Of a stretch of 64,000 nt of DNA, positions 35,861-44,567 are shown in pieces. The notes under the pieces were generated by a model, which ran no database searches, was not told where the DNA came from, and saw only the letters and a program-made list of their open reading frames with translations. The DNA is taken from contig CAJUDM010000006.1 of NCBI GenBank assembly GCA_910584915.1, positions 110,936 to 174,935 of the forward strand, in the 5' to 3' direction. The stretch is from an uncultured Lachnospiraceae bacterium (GTDB lineage Bacteria > Bacillota > Clostridia > Lachnospirales > Lachnospiraceae). How positions within the stretch are numbered: the stretch's first letter is position 1; every line of letters begins with the position of its first letter. The position numbers were made by a program, and so were the translations under genes.

Positions 35861-36898
35861 CTATTCGCCATATACGATGATCCCTTTTTTGGATATCTTT
35901 CTTTCCTCAAGCCTCTGAAAGGCTTCCAGAATATCGTCAAAAGCAAAATAGTCTGAAATATAATCTTTCAGATCGATGATACCAGATCTGATCCAGGCGA
36001 GGATCTGTGCGTTCGCCTCTCCCTCCTCCACCTTGCTCGGGAACTGCTGGAACTGAAGCTGCCAGTTGTAGGGGGCTCTTGCCCAGTCGATATCATAGTG
36101 GCACTGGGGCGCGATCCCGTAACAGCAGATCTTTCCCTGATCGCAGATAAAGCCCATCGCCTGATTGATCAGCCCCAGCACGCCCACCGCATCCAGCACA
36201 AACTCCACGCCGCCCGGACAGATCTTTCGTATCTCCGCCTCCGGATCACAGTTTTTGCTGTTGAAGGCATAGTCCGCGCCTTTATCGAGGGCTTCCTTCA
36301 CCTTCTCGTCCACGATGTCAAACGCGATGATCGGATGCACCCCAAGAATGCTCATAAAACGTATAAAGGTAAGTCCGACAGGACCGCAGCCGAAAATGGC
36401 GACACTGTTGTTCTCCTTTATGCCGAATCGCTTGATAGAACTCAATACCTCCCGCAGCGTCACGATCATAGCGGCGTCCACCGGGTCAATGCCCTCGGGC
36501 ACGATGGTCTGTGCATACGCGCATTCCGGTGCACCGCTTCCCGCGGCAGCCCTGTCTGTCACCACCGCATATTCGCTGTACGCCCCCCAGGCGGAGCCAA
36601 GCCTCCCATATCGCGCCTCATCCGCATCCACAAAGGGAAGCAGGACCACATCCCCGACTTTGTAACCGGTGACATTCCTCCCTGTCTCCACCACTCTGCC
36701 CACGCCCTCATGCCCCAGCATAAGGGGATACTCAGAAGGCTCCACCCCCTTGAAAGTCCTGTGGATCAGCTTCGCGTCCGTACCGTTGCAGATCCCGCAG
36801 CTGATCATCTTCACAAGCGCCTGATCATCTCCACAGACAGGTTTCGGAATTTCCTTCACGGACAATGCTCCGTTCTCATCTACGACCAATGTTTTCAT
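35861..36898 (-). CDS. Zinc-dependent alcohol/polyol dehydrogenase
   Basis: Medium-chain dehydrogenase of 345 residues. Catalytic zinc ligands are in SCGICNGTDAK and LGHEGVGRVVETG; the Rossmann motif is IFGCGPVGLTFIRF. The structural four-Cys zinc lobe of many family members is missing. It likely oxidises a sugar or polyol, or reduces a keto product, using NAD(P). Last gene of the carbohydrate locus, just before the terminators. Confidence 0.88.
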   Translation of the reverse strand: MKTLVVDENGALSVKEIPKPVCGDDQALVKMISCGICNGTDAKLIHRTFKGVEPSEYPLMLGHEGVGRVVETGRNVTGYKVGDVVLLPFVDADEARYGRLGSAWGAYSEYAVVTDRAAAGSGAPECAYAQTIVPEGIDPVDAAMIVTLREVLSSIKRFGIKENNSVAIFGCGPVGLTFIRFMSILGVHPIIAFDIVDEKVKEALDKGADYAFNSKNCDPEAEIRKICPGGVEFVLDAVGVLGLINQAMGFICDQGKICCYGIAPQCHYDIDWARAPYNWQLQFQQFPSKVEEGEANAQILAWIRSGIIDLKDYISDYFAFDDILEAFQRLEERKISKKGIIVYGE

Positions 36899-36962
36899 AT
36901 CGCTGCCATTCTCCTTTCCCGATCACAGACTCCTCATCAGATACAGAGCCCATGTTGAACAG

Positions 36963-38480
36963 TTACTCTTTCTCCCGGTATACAGGAAGCAGTGCCCTGT
37001 ATACATCGCCAAATTCTTTCATGCGCTTCTGATAGAACCGGTGCGCCTCCTCGTCATACTGCACTTTTTCCCGGCTTATGAGAAACCGGTCCACCGCGGA
37101 GAAATCTTCCAAAATACCGCTTCCCACACCGGCTATCACAGCCGCTCCTATGGAATTCGCCTCCTCCGTATAGCCCGGCACATTTACCCTGACGCCAAAT
37201 ATATCCGCAATGCTCCCCTGCCAGAGCGCACTTTTCGCCACGCCGCCGATCAGCGTCAGCTCCTCGATATCCGAACTCTCCCGCAGAATGGAGAAGCACT
37301 CCGCCAGGTTCATGATAATGCCTTCCATCACGCTCCGGAGTATATCCTGCCTTGTTGTCTTCGCCGTGATGCCGTAAAATACGCCTTTGGCATCCTCATT
37401 CCATCTCGGCGCCCGCTCCCCCATCAGATAGGGCAGAAACAGTACGCCGCCTGCACCCCTTTTGCTTTCCCCGATCTCCTGATTCATCAGTTCGTAGGGC
37501 GATGCGCCTGCCTCCCCTGCGCGCCTTGTCTCATCCACACATATCGTATTCTTCAGCCAGCTGTAGGAACCCCCCGCATACTGCATCGTACCGTTCGGAG
37601 AGTAAAGCCCCGGCACCGCATGTGCCCAGCATACGATCCTTCTCTCCCTGTCGAATACAGGTTTTTCCGATGTGGAGGCAACCCACGCCGACGTACCCAT
37701 ACAGCAGTACGCCCTTCCCGGCGCCACACAGCCGGCGCCCACGTTGGCGGCGACACCGTCCCCAGCCCCCATGATGACTTTCGTGTGAACCGACAATCCC
37801 GTCTCCTCCGCAGCCTTCTCGGTGACGTTTCCTACATAAAAAACAGATTCCACGATCTCGGGCAGTTTCTCATAGGAGATGCCGGACGCCTCCACGATCT
37901 CCTCCGACCAGACATGCCCCGCCAGATCCAGACAATCCATACTGTTGGCGTCCGAACAATCCGTATAAAATTTTCCGGTCAGTTTATAAACCATGTAATC
38001 CTTGGCGTTTAAAAACTTGTATGTCCGCTCATAGATCTCCGGCATATTCTCTCTTATCCACATTGCCTTCTGGATTCCGTAGGATGCCGTATTTCTGTGC
38101 CCTGTAATATGATAAAACCTGTTGTCATCGATCTTTTCCCGCAGCATATCGGACTGCTTCTGCGCCCTCATATCCGCCCAGATAACAGCTTTTGATAACG
38201 GCTCCCCGTCTCTGTCCACGGGAAGCGCCCCCATCATCTGACCGCTGAAGCTGACCGCCTTCACATCCTCCGCCGCGATGTCATACTGCGACAGCAGTCT
38301 TTTTGTGGATGTACAGACCGCCCTCCACCAGTCCTGCGGATCCTGCTCCGCCCACAGCGCCCGCTCATAGAACACACCGTAGCCCATCTGCATGCTCCCG
38401 ACCATAGCGCCTTCCGCGGAGAACAGTACCGCCTTGTTTCCTGAAGTGCCCAGATCATGGGCAAGAATATAATCCCCCAT
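36963..38480 (-). CDS. FGGY-family carbohydrate kinase
   Basis: Sugar kinase of about 505 residues in the xylulokinase branch. N-terminal ATPase motif LAHDLGTSGNKAVLF, substrate-side SFSGQMMGALPVDRDG and WADMRAQKQ, C-terminal LIGGVAKSALWQGSIADIFGVRVN and AGVGSGILEDF. The frame opens at 38579, but GAGGAG just before the ATG at 38480 (MGDYILAHDLGT) sets the start. The substrate is not predictable; it would feed the DeoC-type aldolase encoded upstream in the same transcript. Confidence 0.9.
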   Translation of the reverse strand: MGDYILAHDLGTSGNKAVLFSAEGAMVGSMQMGYGVFYERALWAEQDPQDWWRAVCTSTKRLLSQYDIAAEDVKAVSFSGQMMGALPVDRDGEPLSKAVIWADMRAQKQSDMLREKIDDNRFYHITGHRNTASYGIQKAMWIRENMPEIYERTYKFLNAKDYMVYKLTGKFYTDCSDANSMDCLDLAGHVWSEEIVEASGISYEKLPEIVESVFYVGNVTEKAAEETGLSVHTKVIMGAGDGVAANVGAGCVAPGRAYCCMGTSAWVASTSEKPVFDRERRIVCWAHAVPGLYSPNGTMQYAGGSYSWLKNTICVDETRRAGEAGASPYELMNQEIGESKRGAGGVLFLPYLMGERAPRWNEDAKGVFYGITAKTTRQDILRSVMEGIIMNLAECFSILRESSDIEELTLIGGVAKSALWQGSIADIFGVRVNVPGYTEEANSIGAAVIAGVGSGILEDFSAVDRFLISREKVQYDEEAHRFYQKRMKEFGDVYRALLPVYREKE

Positions 38481-38639
38481 CTTCTCCTCATTTCCGCGCC
38501 GCTTTTCTACCCGAAGTCTCTTTCCTTCGCGCCGCCTGGCCCGCGGACGCAACGCAGGCGCAGGCTTTCCGGTTTTCATTCCATTTGCTGTCGTATATCC
38601 GGGAACCGCTTTTTACGGCTGTATTCGCCGTTTACCGCA

Positions 38640-39638
38640 TCACGCTTCCAGATCAAGCTCCGCCATTGTTGCCGGCATCTCATGCGCCGTATTTACCTTT
38701 GTCTCATCTGTCACCAGGTCAAAACAGGAGGCAACGATCTTTCCCTCCCAGATGATGGGTTCGCCCGGCTGGTCTAACTCCCCGTGAAGGCCGTCGCAGT
38801 CCGGGGACTGGGCGATCCTTCTCGTGACGCGGTTTTTGTCCACCATAACGATGGCATTATTGTTGAAATCCGCAATGTAGAGATTCCCTGTCCTCTCATC
38901 CATGATCATGCCGTCCGTGGATACCAGTTCCGCCGGGTTTTTCGCATATACCTCCTGCTCCAGGATATCCCCGTTCTCGTCCAGACGGAATCTCCAGACT
39001 TCCCCGTCCCCGAAGTTGCCCACATACAGATTACCCCTGCTGTCGATCTCGATGCCGTCCGCACCGTACTGGCAGTTCGGATTGTGTGTGATAAAAGTGG
39101 TAAAGATATGCGGATCCTCCAGGGTGTTGGAAATTTTGATGTCTCTTGCGTCAAGGGGAAACCTGTAGACACAGCTCACCAGCTTACCGGACTTATCCTG
39201 CACCTTCTCCATGCAGCTCTGGGTCACATACAGATAGCCTTTATAGATGCGCACGCCGTTGGGATGCTCCATATCGTAAGCCACGGTATACCAGTCCTTC
39301 ACGTTTCTGTCCTTGTCAAAAATAACCTTGAGCATCCTGCCCCTGCCGACGAGGGATGCATCCCCGGACCAGCCCTGATTGTCGCAGAGATACATGTTCC
39401 AGTCTTCGTCAAAGGCGATTCCCATATTTCTGGCGATGCCGGTCTCGGGATGCACCGGCACATCAAACCACTTGCTAATCTTTTTATCCTTTGTGATCCT
39501 CACCACGCACCCTGACATGTCATCCTGCGCAAAGTTGGGACAGGATAAGATCAGGTCCCCGTTTTTGTCGATCTCCATACCATCCGGAGTACAGACATAT
39601 TCCTCCGGAAGAAGTGTAAACAATCTGGATGTCTGCAT
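38640..39638 (-). CDS. SMP-30/gluconolactonase-like protein
   Basis: Six-bladed propeller protein of 332 residues. Conserved pieces include TPDGMEIDKNGDLILS, NGVRIYKGYLYVTQS, YGADGIEIDSRGNLYVGNFGDGEVWRF and TDGMIMDERTGNLYIADFNNNAIV, with Asp/Asn metal ligands of the SMP-30 family. It should hydrolyse a sugar lactone. AGGGAGGGG six bases before the ATG at 39638 sets the start, one base after the deoC stop codon. Confidence 0.86.
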   Translation of the reverse strand: MQTSRLFTLLPEEYVCTPDGMEIDKNGDLILSCPNFAQDDMSGCVVRITKDKKISKWFDVPVHPETGIARNMGIAFDEDWNMYLCDNQGWSGDASLVGRGRMLKVIFDKDRNVKDWYTVAYDMEHPNGVRIYKGYLYVTQSCMEKVQDKSGKLVSCVYRFPLDARDIKISNTLEDPHIFTTFITHNPNCQYGADGIEIDSRGNLYVGNFGDGEVWRFRLDENGDILEQEVYAKNPAELVSTDGMIMDERTGNLYIADFNNNAIVMVDKNRVTRRIAQSPDCDGLHGELDQPGEPIIWEGKIVASCFDLVTDETKVNTAHEMPATMAELDLEA

Positions 39639-39639
39639 A

Positions 39640-40338
39640 TCATTCCCCTCCCTTTTCCTCTCTGAATTCCTCACAGATCTTTATGCTGCTGCTTGTTCCG
39701 ATCCTCTCCGCGCCTGCCGCGAGCATCTTTTTACATGTCTCCCAGTCACGGATACCGCCTGCCGCCTTCACTTTCACATCATCTCCCACAGTCTCCTTCA
39801 TCAGCCTCACATCCTCCGCATCCGCACCGGAGGTACCGAAGCCCGTGCTGGTCTTGATGAAATCAGGTTTCACTTCTCTGGCGATTTTCGACGCGCGTAC
39901 GATCTCCTCCTTCGTCAGATAGCAGTTCTCGAAGATCACCTTGCTCAGCACGCCGCTGTCGCGGCATACCTTTACGATCGCTTCCATCTCCCTGCGGATA
40001 TAATCGTCATGCCCCATCTTCAGTTCCCCGATATTGATCACATAATCAATCTCGTCCGCACCGTCCTCGATCGCCTTTTTCGTCTCGAATACCTTTGTAT
40101 CGAGTTCCGTCTGTCCGAGCGGGAAAGAGATCGCTGCCCCCACGTGGACATCGGTTCCCTTTAAAAATCTCTTACATGTCCTCACCTGTGAGGAGTTCAC
40201 CGCCACCATGGCGAACCCTCTCTCCGCCGCCTCCCCGCAGAGTTTTTTGAAATCCTCCTCCTCCGCATAGGCTTTTAACAGCGTATGGTCCATCATGCCC
40301 GCCAGCTCCCGGACCGTCAGTTTCTCAATGTCTCTCAT
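39640..40338 (-). CDS. deoC: Deoxyribose-phosphate aldolase
   Basis: Class I aldolase of 232 residues that splits 2-deoxyribose-5-phosphate to acetaldehyde and glyceraldehyde-3-phosphate, or a related substrate. The Schiff-base lysine is in FIKTSTGFG (about K161), the second active-site lysine in VKAAGGIRDW (about K190) and the Asp in EIDYVINIGELK. Nucleoside catabolism genes are absent here; it sits inside a sugar-oxidation and kinase operon, so it may cleave a 2-deoxy sugar phosphate made in this pathway. Confidence 0.93.
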   Translation of the reverse strand: MRDIEKLTVRELAGMMDHTLLKAYAEEEDFKKLCGEAAERGFAMVAVNSSQVRTCKRFLKGTDVHVGAAISFPLGQTELDTKVFETKKAIEDGADEIDYVINIGELKMGHDDYIRREMEAIVKVCRDSGVLSKVIFENCYLTKEEIVRASKIAREVKPDFIKTSTGFGTSGADAEDVRLMKETVGDDVKVKAAGGIRDWETCKKMLAAGAERIGTSSSIKICEEFREEKGGE

Positions 40339-40434
40339 CGTTTCGTCTGCTCCTTTCCCTCTTAAAAATACCGATTGTCAGAATCGTCGTCCTGCCGTTT
40401 CGGGCTGATCCATACTGAAACAAGGCAGCCCTGT

Positions 40435-41391
40435 TTATTCCTTCTCCACAAGGTTCCGATAGTGCTCCATCATCAGAAAATGCGCCTGACATTCCACGGA
40501 GGTACCCGCACAGATGAAATCAGGGGAACCGGCAGCCTGACGCACAAGCCCCTCCTCCGATACTCTCGTTTTCAGCGCATTGCGGATGCGCTCCGCCCGC
40601 ACAGCGTAACCCTCATCCAGAATGCCTTCCCTGATACCTCTGTAGATCGTGTACGCCGTCATCGCAGCTGTCTCGGATTCCGTAAATGTCTCCTGCCTGT
40701 CGAGCACATCATGGAAGGCATGCTCCCCTGTCTCAAAGGAGAGGACTGCATCCAGCAACGACTTCATCCGACACAGGATCTCCTCTTTTTCCCCGGCGCA
40801 GGATTCAGGCAGTTCCAGATACAGGCGCATCAGTCCGGTCAGGATCCAGCCGTTTCCGATTCCCCACAGATCCCGCCTGAGATAACCGTCCAGGCCATCG
40901 TCCCACTTATGGGCGTAGAGCCCCGTCTCTTCATCGTACAGCCGCCTGCAGATCCCCTTCATCTGCCTGACTGCCTCCCCGGCATGTCCTGCCTTCGCAA
41001 GGGCACAGGGCAGATAGGCCGCCGAGTCTGCCCAGATCTCCTTTGTGTGGATCATATGGTAGAGCGTGCCGTCCTTTGCCCTCTCGGCATCCTGAAGCAG
41101 AAAACGGACATTTTTCTCTGCCGCCTCCAGATATACGCTGTTCCCTGTCCTTGCGCCATAGTCCATCACTGCCGGGATACAGAATGCGGAATCCGTCACG
41201 GCAGGTGTATTTTCTATATTGCAGAGCCTGCCGTCACTGCTCTGGCGCTGCACAATGTCATGTATGACGAGCGCAAGCTCTTCCTCTCTGCAGGTCTCTA
41301 AAAGGCACTGCGCCGTTATCCCCTGTTCCCAGCACTGCCTTGTCATACAAAACATCGCCCTCAGAACCTTTTCCTGTTGATCTTGTCTCAA
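40435..41391 (-). CDS. GH105/GH88-like unsaturated glycuronyl hydrolase
   Basis: Alpha/alpha-barrel protein of 318 residues. EIWADSAAYLPCALAKAG carries the likely catalytic Asp, followed by YDEETGLYAHKWDD and LWGIGNGWILTGLMRLY, the GH105 pattern. Known members release unsaturated rhamnogalacturonides or glucuronides made by lyases. There is no signal peptide, so it acts inside the cell on imported oligosaccharides. The start is a TTG at 41391 eight bases after AGGAGG. Confidence 0.75.
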   Translation of the reverse strand: MRQDQQEKVLRAMFCMTRQCWEQGITAQCLLETCREEELALVIHDIVQRQSSDGRLCNIENTPAVTDSAFCIPAVMDYGARTGNSVYLEAAEKNVRFLLQDAERAKDGTLYHMIHTKEIWADSAAYLPCALAKAGHAGEAVRQMKGICRRLYDEETGLYAHKWDDGLDGYLRRDLWGIGNGWILTGLMRLYLELPESCAGEKEEILCRMKSLLDAVLSFETGEHAFHDVLDRQETFTESETAAMTAYTIYRGIREGILDEGYAVRAERIRNALKTRVSEEGLVRQAAGSPDFICAGTSVECQAHFLMMEHYRNLVEKE

Positions 41392-41421
41392 AATATCTTC
41401 CTCCTGCGCTCTGATCAGAGA

Positions 41422-42399
41422 TCAGACATTTCTTTTCAATATCCTGTCTATTTCCGCCATCTGCTGTCTCGTCAGAGGACCGAAATCCACTGCGGATACA
41501 TTTTCCCTCACCTGTTTCTCTGACTTAAATCCCGGGATCGGGATCAACCCTTTCCCCCTGCCCAGGATCCAGCAGATACACCCCTGTGCCAGCGTCCTGC
41601 CGTCTGACGTGAGTATCTCACGGATGGCATCCAGCCTGCCAAGAAACGCCTCGTTCGGCTTTCCGTCTATAAAATATTCCATCCAGGGCGCCGCATGCTT
41701 CCCCCGCAGGTCATTCTCCGGCATCTGCATACCAGCCCTGTATTTTCCGGTCAGGATTCCCATGGCAAGAGGCGACCTGCACAGCCCTGTCAGGCGTTTT
41801 TCCCCGCAAAACCCTGTCATTCCAGGATCATCCTCCAGAACATTCTCCGCGAATTCCATCATCACAGCATGATTCCCCGCCGCAAAAAGTCCCGCCCTCT
41901 CCGGATCCGATGTGGACCAGCCATAGTACCTGATCTTTCCCGCCCTGACCAGATCCTCCAGCGTGTCGAGGACCATGGGTGCCTTTTTCAGATCATAGTC
42001 GCCGCAGTGAAATAAAAATACATCGATATAGTCTGTCTTAAGCCGTCTCAGGGAATCCTCGCAGGATCTCACGATATCCTCCCCCGACTGCACGATCCCC
42101 GCTGTACATTTTTTTTCTTCATCACAGAGAATGCCGAACTTTGTGACGACCACTGCCTGATCCCGCTTTCCACGCAGCGCTTCTCCAACCAGTTCCTCGC
42201 TGTGGCCCGCACCGTATATATTGGCGGTGTCGATCAGTTTTACCCCCATATCGAGCCCTGTCTGCAGAGCTCTCAGGGAAACTTCATCATCCACATCGCC
42301 CCAGCCCGCCTGGGCTCCCATATCAGTCCATTCCCCGCCGATAGCCCAACACCCCAGCCCAACTGGCAGAATATCCATTCCTGTCTTTTCTATTTTCAT
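41422..42399 (-). CDS. Aldo/keto reductase
   Basis: TIM-barrel oxidoreductase of 325 residues. The catalytic set is visible as LIDTANIYGAGHSEE (Asp, Tyr), VVVTKFG (Lys) and DVFLFHCGD (His). The C-terminal GLIPIPGFKSEKQVRENVSA is the NADPH-binding segment. It would interconvert a sugar aldehyde and polyol or epimerise through oxidation. AAGGAAAGG precedes the ATG at 42399. Confidence 0.9.
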   Translation of the reverse strand: MKIEKTGMDILPVGLGCWAIGGEWTDMGAQAGWGDVDDEVSLRALQTGLDMGVKLIDTANIYGAGHSEELVGEALRGKRDQAVVVTKFGILCDEEKKCTAGIVQSGEDIVRSCEDSLRRLKTDYIDVFLFHCGDYDLKKAPMVLDTLEDLVRAGKIRYYGWSTSDPERAGLFAAGNHAVMMEFAENVLEDDPGMTGFCGEKRLTGLCRSPLAMGILTGKYRAGMQMPENDLRGKHAAPWMEYFIDGKPNEAFLGRLDAIREILTSDGRTLAQGCICWILGRGKGLIPIPGFKSEKQVRENVSAVDFGPLTRQQMAEIDRILKRNV

Positions 42400-42434
42400 G
42401 CAGCCTTTCCTTCTCCATGCCGGCATCGAACAGG

Positions 42435-43505
42435 TCAGAGTATATATTTTGACATGATCTCCTCCGGTATATTTGTCGTTTTTCTGTTTTGTATCTTTTG
42501 TTTTAAGATCACATGTTCCTGTTCCCTGCCGCCTTCTATCACCTTTTTTAACAGCCGGTAACAGTGGATCCCCAGTTCATCCTTGTCCTGACAGATCGTC
42601 GTCAGCGGAGGCTGGAAAAACTTGGAGACCGAGATATCGTCAAAGCCGACGATTCCCAGTTCTTCCGGTACTCTGATCCCGCTCTCAAGCGCTGCCGCCA
42701 CAAAGCCCTGGGCGATCAGGTCATTCGATGTCAGTATCACATCCGGGATCGGCCTTTTGTTCTCGTCCGTAAAGAATTTCATAAAGGCGGCATATGCCGC
42801 ATCGATCTTGTCGATATGTAACTCCTTCGTCACAACGCGGAGCCTGTCCTTCTCCGGCACGCCGCACATATCTAACCCTTTGACAAATCCCTGATAGCGG
42901 TATTTCAGGTTCTCCTGAATCTCCAAAGGCTCGCCGGCATAGGCAAATTTCCGGTATCCGCTCTCATACAGGGCGCAGATCAGGTGGGAGACCGTCTCCT
43001 CATTGTTAAATTCCACGCAGGGATGCCTTCCGTCATTCCGGTCCCCGAGGACAACGGGGATATTATATTTCTCCACCTCCTGCAGGATATCTTCGTCGTT
43101 TCCACCGCCCACAAACACGATACCCTCCACACGCCTCTCGATCAGGGCGGAAACCTGTGCCTTCACATTGTTGTTGTCAAAGCACGCGTCCATGACCATC
43201 AGCGCATATTTATCCTTCAGCGCCTCCTTCAGCATGCTGGCTGTACACTTGGCATAAAACTCACTGGAAATATCCTGCAGGACAACGCCGATCAGCCTCG
43301 TCCTCTTCTGCCTCAGGTTTCTGGCAGACGCATTCGGCGTGTAATGCAGCACTTCTATGGCGTGAAGCACCTTCGCCTTTGTCTCCTCCGTGATCTGCGC
43401 CGTCCCGTTCAGTACATGGGACACTGTGCTCGGCACCACCCCCGCATATTTTGCGACATCCACAATCGTAACCTTCGCCCGTGAACTGCTTTTTATCTCT
43501 TTCAT
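42435..43505 (-). CDS. LacI-family transcriptional regulator
   Basis: Repressor of 356 residues. The helix-turn-helix is VTIVDVAKYAGVVPSTVSHVLNGTAQITEETKAKV (about 12-46), followed by a periplasmic-binding-protein-like sensor domain (RLIGVVLQDISSEFYAKCTASMLKEAL). GGAGG precedes the ATG at 43505. It is embedded in the carbohydrate operon and is the best local candidate to bind the 18-bp operators at 50362, 50424 and 53897. Confidence 0.93.
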   Translation of the reverse strand: MKEIKSSSRAKVTIVDVAKYAGVVPSTVSHVLNGTAQITEETKAKVLHAIEVLHYTPNASARNLRQKRTRLIGVVLQDISSEFYAKCTASMLKEALKDKYALMVMDACFDNNNVKAQVSALIERRVEGIVFVGGGNDEDILQEVEKYNIPVVLGDRNDGRHPCVEFNNEETVSHLICALYESGYRKFAYAGEPLEIQENLKYRYQGFVKGLDMCGVPEKDRLRVVTKELHIDKIDAAYAAFMKFFTDENKRPIPDVILTSNDLIAQGFVAAALESGIRVPEELGIVGFDDISVSKFFQPPLTTICQDKDELGIHCYRLLKKVIEGGREQEHVILKQKIQNRKTTNIPEEIMSKYIL

Positions 43506-43551
43506 GGTAAAACCTCCGCTCTCCACTCAATCATACCACAAAAAGATAAAT

Positions 43552-44493
43552 TCAGGAACGCCTCGAGTTCCTCATGGCATCGATAAATACCGCGCTGACC
43601 AGCACAAGTCCCTGAATGATCTGCTGCCAGTAAGCGTTTACCTCGAGCAGCGTCATGCCGTTTACCAAAGTGGAAAGAATACCCACGCCGATCAGGGTTC
43701 CCCAGACATTGCCTCTGCCGCCCGCCATGGAGATACCGCCCAGGATGACCGCGGAAATGCCGTTCATATCATTCCCGTACCCCTGGCTCGCCATACAGGA
43801 GGAAGCCTGGCATACCGTAATAATGCCGCCAAGTACCGCACAGATACCAGCCAGGATATGGGAGACGAACCTTACCCGGTTCGTATTGATACCCGCGAGT
43901 TTTGCCACTGTGAGGTTGCCGCCTACTGCAAACACGGAACGTCCGTACACGGTGTATTTCAGGACATACCAGATCACCCCGTAGGTGATGAGCATGATGA
44001 TCAGGCAGGTCGGCACGCCCGCGATCCTGCCGTTCCCGATAAAGTAAAAGACCGGATTGTCAATGCGGATATATCTGCCGTTGGTCAGAAGATAGGCAAA
44101 TCCGCGAAAGATAAAAGAGGTACCCATGGTACAGATGATCGGATTTACCTTCATGACCGTGATGATGAAGGCGTTAAAACTGCCGCCCACGATACCAAGG
44201 ATCACAACGCATACAAGGATCAGGTAAGGGTTTAACCCCGCCTCGTACAGGACGCCCAGGATCATACCGCCGAGAGCGGCAAGCGCATACTGGGATACAT
44301 CCAGCCCGCCAAGCAGCATAGCCACCGTAAGCCCCGCAGCCAATGTTCCCATGATCGACATATAGGAACCGATATTCATGATATTCCTGAATGTCAGAAA
44401 ATACGGGGAACCCACCCCGAAAATAATCCATAAAATGGCCAGCATGATAAAGGCACTCAATTCGCCTCTTGCATTTTTAAATATATTTTTCAC
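43552..44493 (-). CDS. Sugar ABC transporter permease (RbsC type)
   Basis: Membrane permease of about 313 residues with eight to ten helices; VAMLLGGLDVSQYALAALGGMILGVLYE and SAVILGGISMAGGRGNVWGTLIGVGILSTLVNGM are ribose/xylose-type permease signatures. An ATG at 44505 lacks a site; GGGAG five bases before the GTG at 44493 (protein MKNIFKNARGE) is preferred. Two hairpins lie in the 75-base gap after the ATPase gene and may balance subunit levels. Confidence 0.9.
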   Translation of the reverse strand: MKNIFKNARGELSAFIMLAILWIIFGVGSPYFLTFRNIMNIGSYMSIMGTLAAGLTVAMLLGGLDVSQYALAALGGMILGVLYEAGLNPYLILVCVVILGIVGGSFNAFIITVMKVNPIICTMGTSFIFRGFAYLLTNGRYIRIDNPVFYFIGNGRIAGVPTCLIIMLITYGVIWYVLKYTVYGRSVFAVGGNLTVAKLAGINTNRVRFVSHILAGICAVLGGIITVCQASSCMASQGYGNDMNGISAVILGGISMAGGRGNVWGTLIGVGILSTLVNGMTLLEVNAYWQQIIQGLVLVSAVFIDAMRNSRRS

Positions 44494-44507
44494 TCTAACT
44501 CCCATCC

Positions 44508-44558
44508 GCCCGCTTCAGCGGGCACTCAAATCATGATCGTGAAATTTTTAATTTCACG
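44508..44558 (-). promoter_or_regulatory. Two intercistronic hairpins between ABC ATPase and permease genes
   Basis: CGTGAAAT-TTTTA-ATTTCACG (44538-44558) and GCCCGCT-TC-AGCGGGC (44508-44523) are perfect stems directly upstream of the permease ribosome binding site. An AT-rich stem of the same style (TGAGTA then a GTGAAA stem on the minus strand) occurs at 54503-54526. They may stabilise or process the mRNA. Confidence 0.5.
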
Positions 44559-44567
44559 CTACTCATA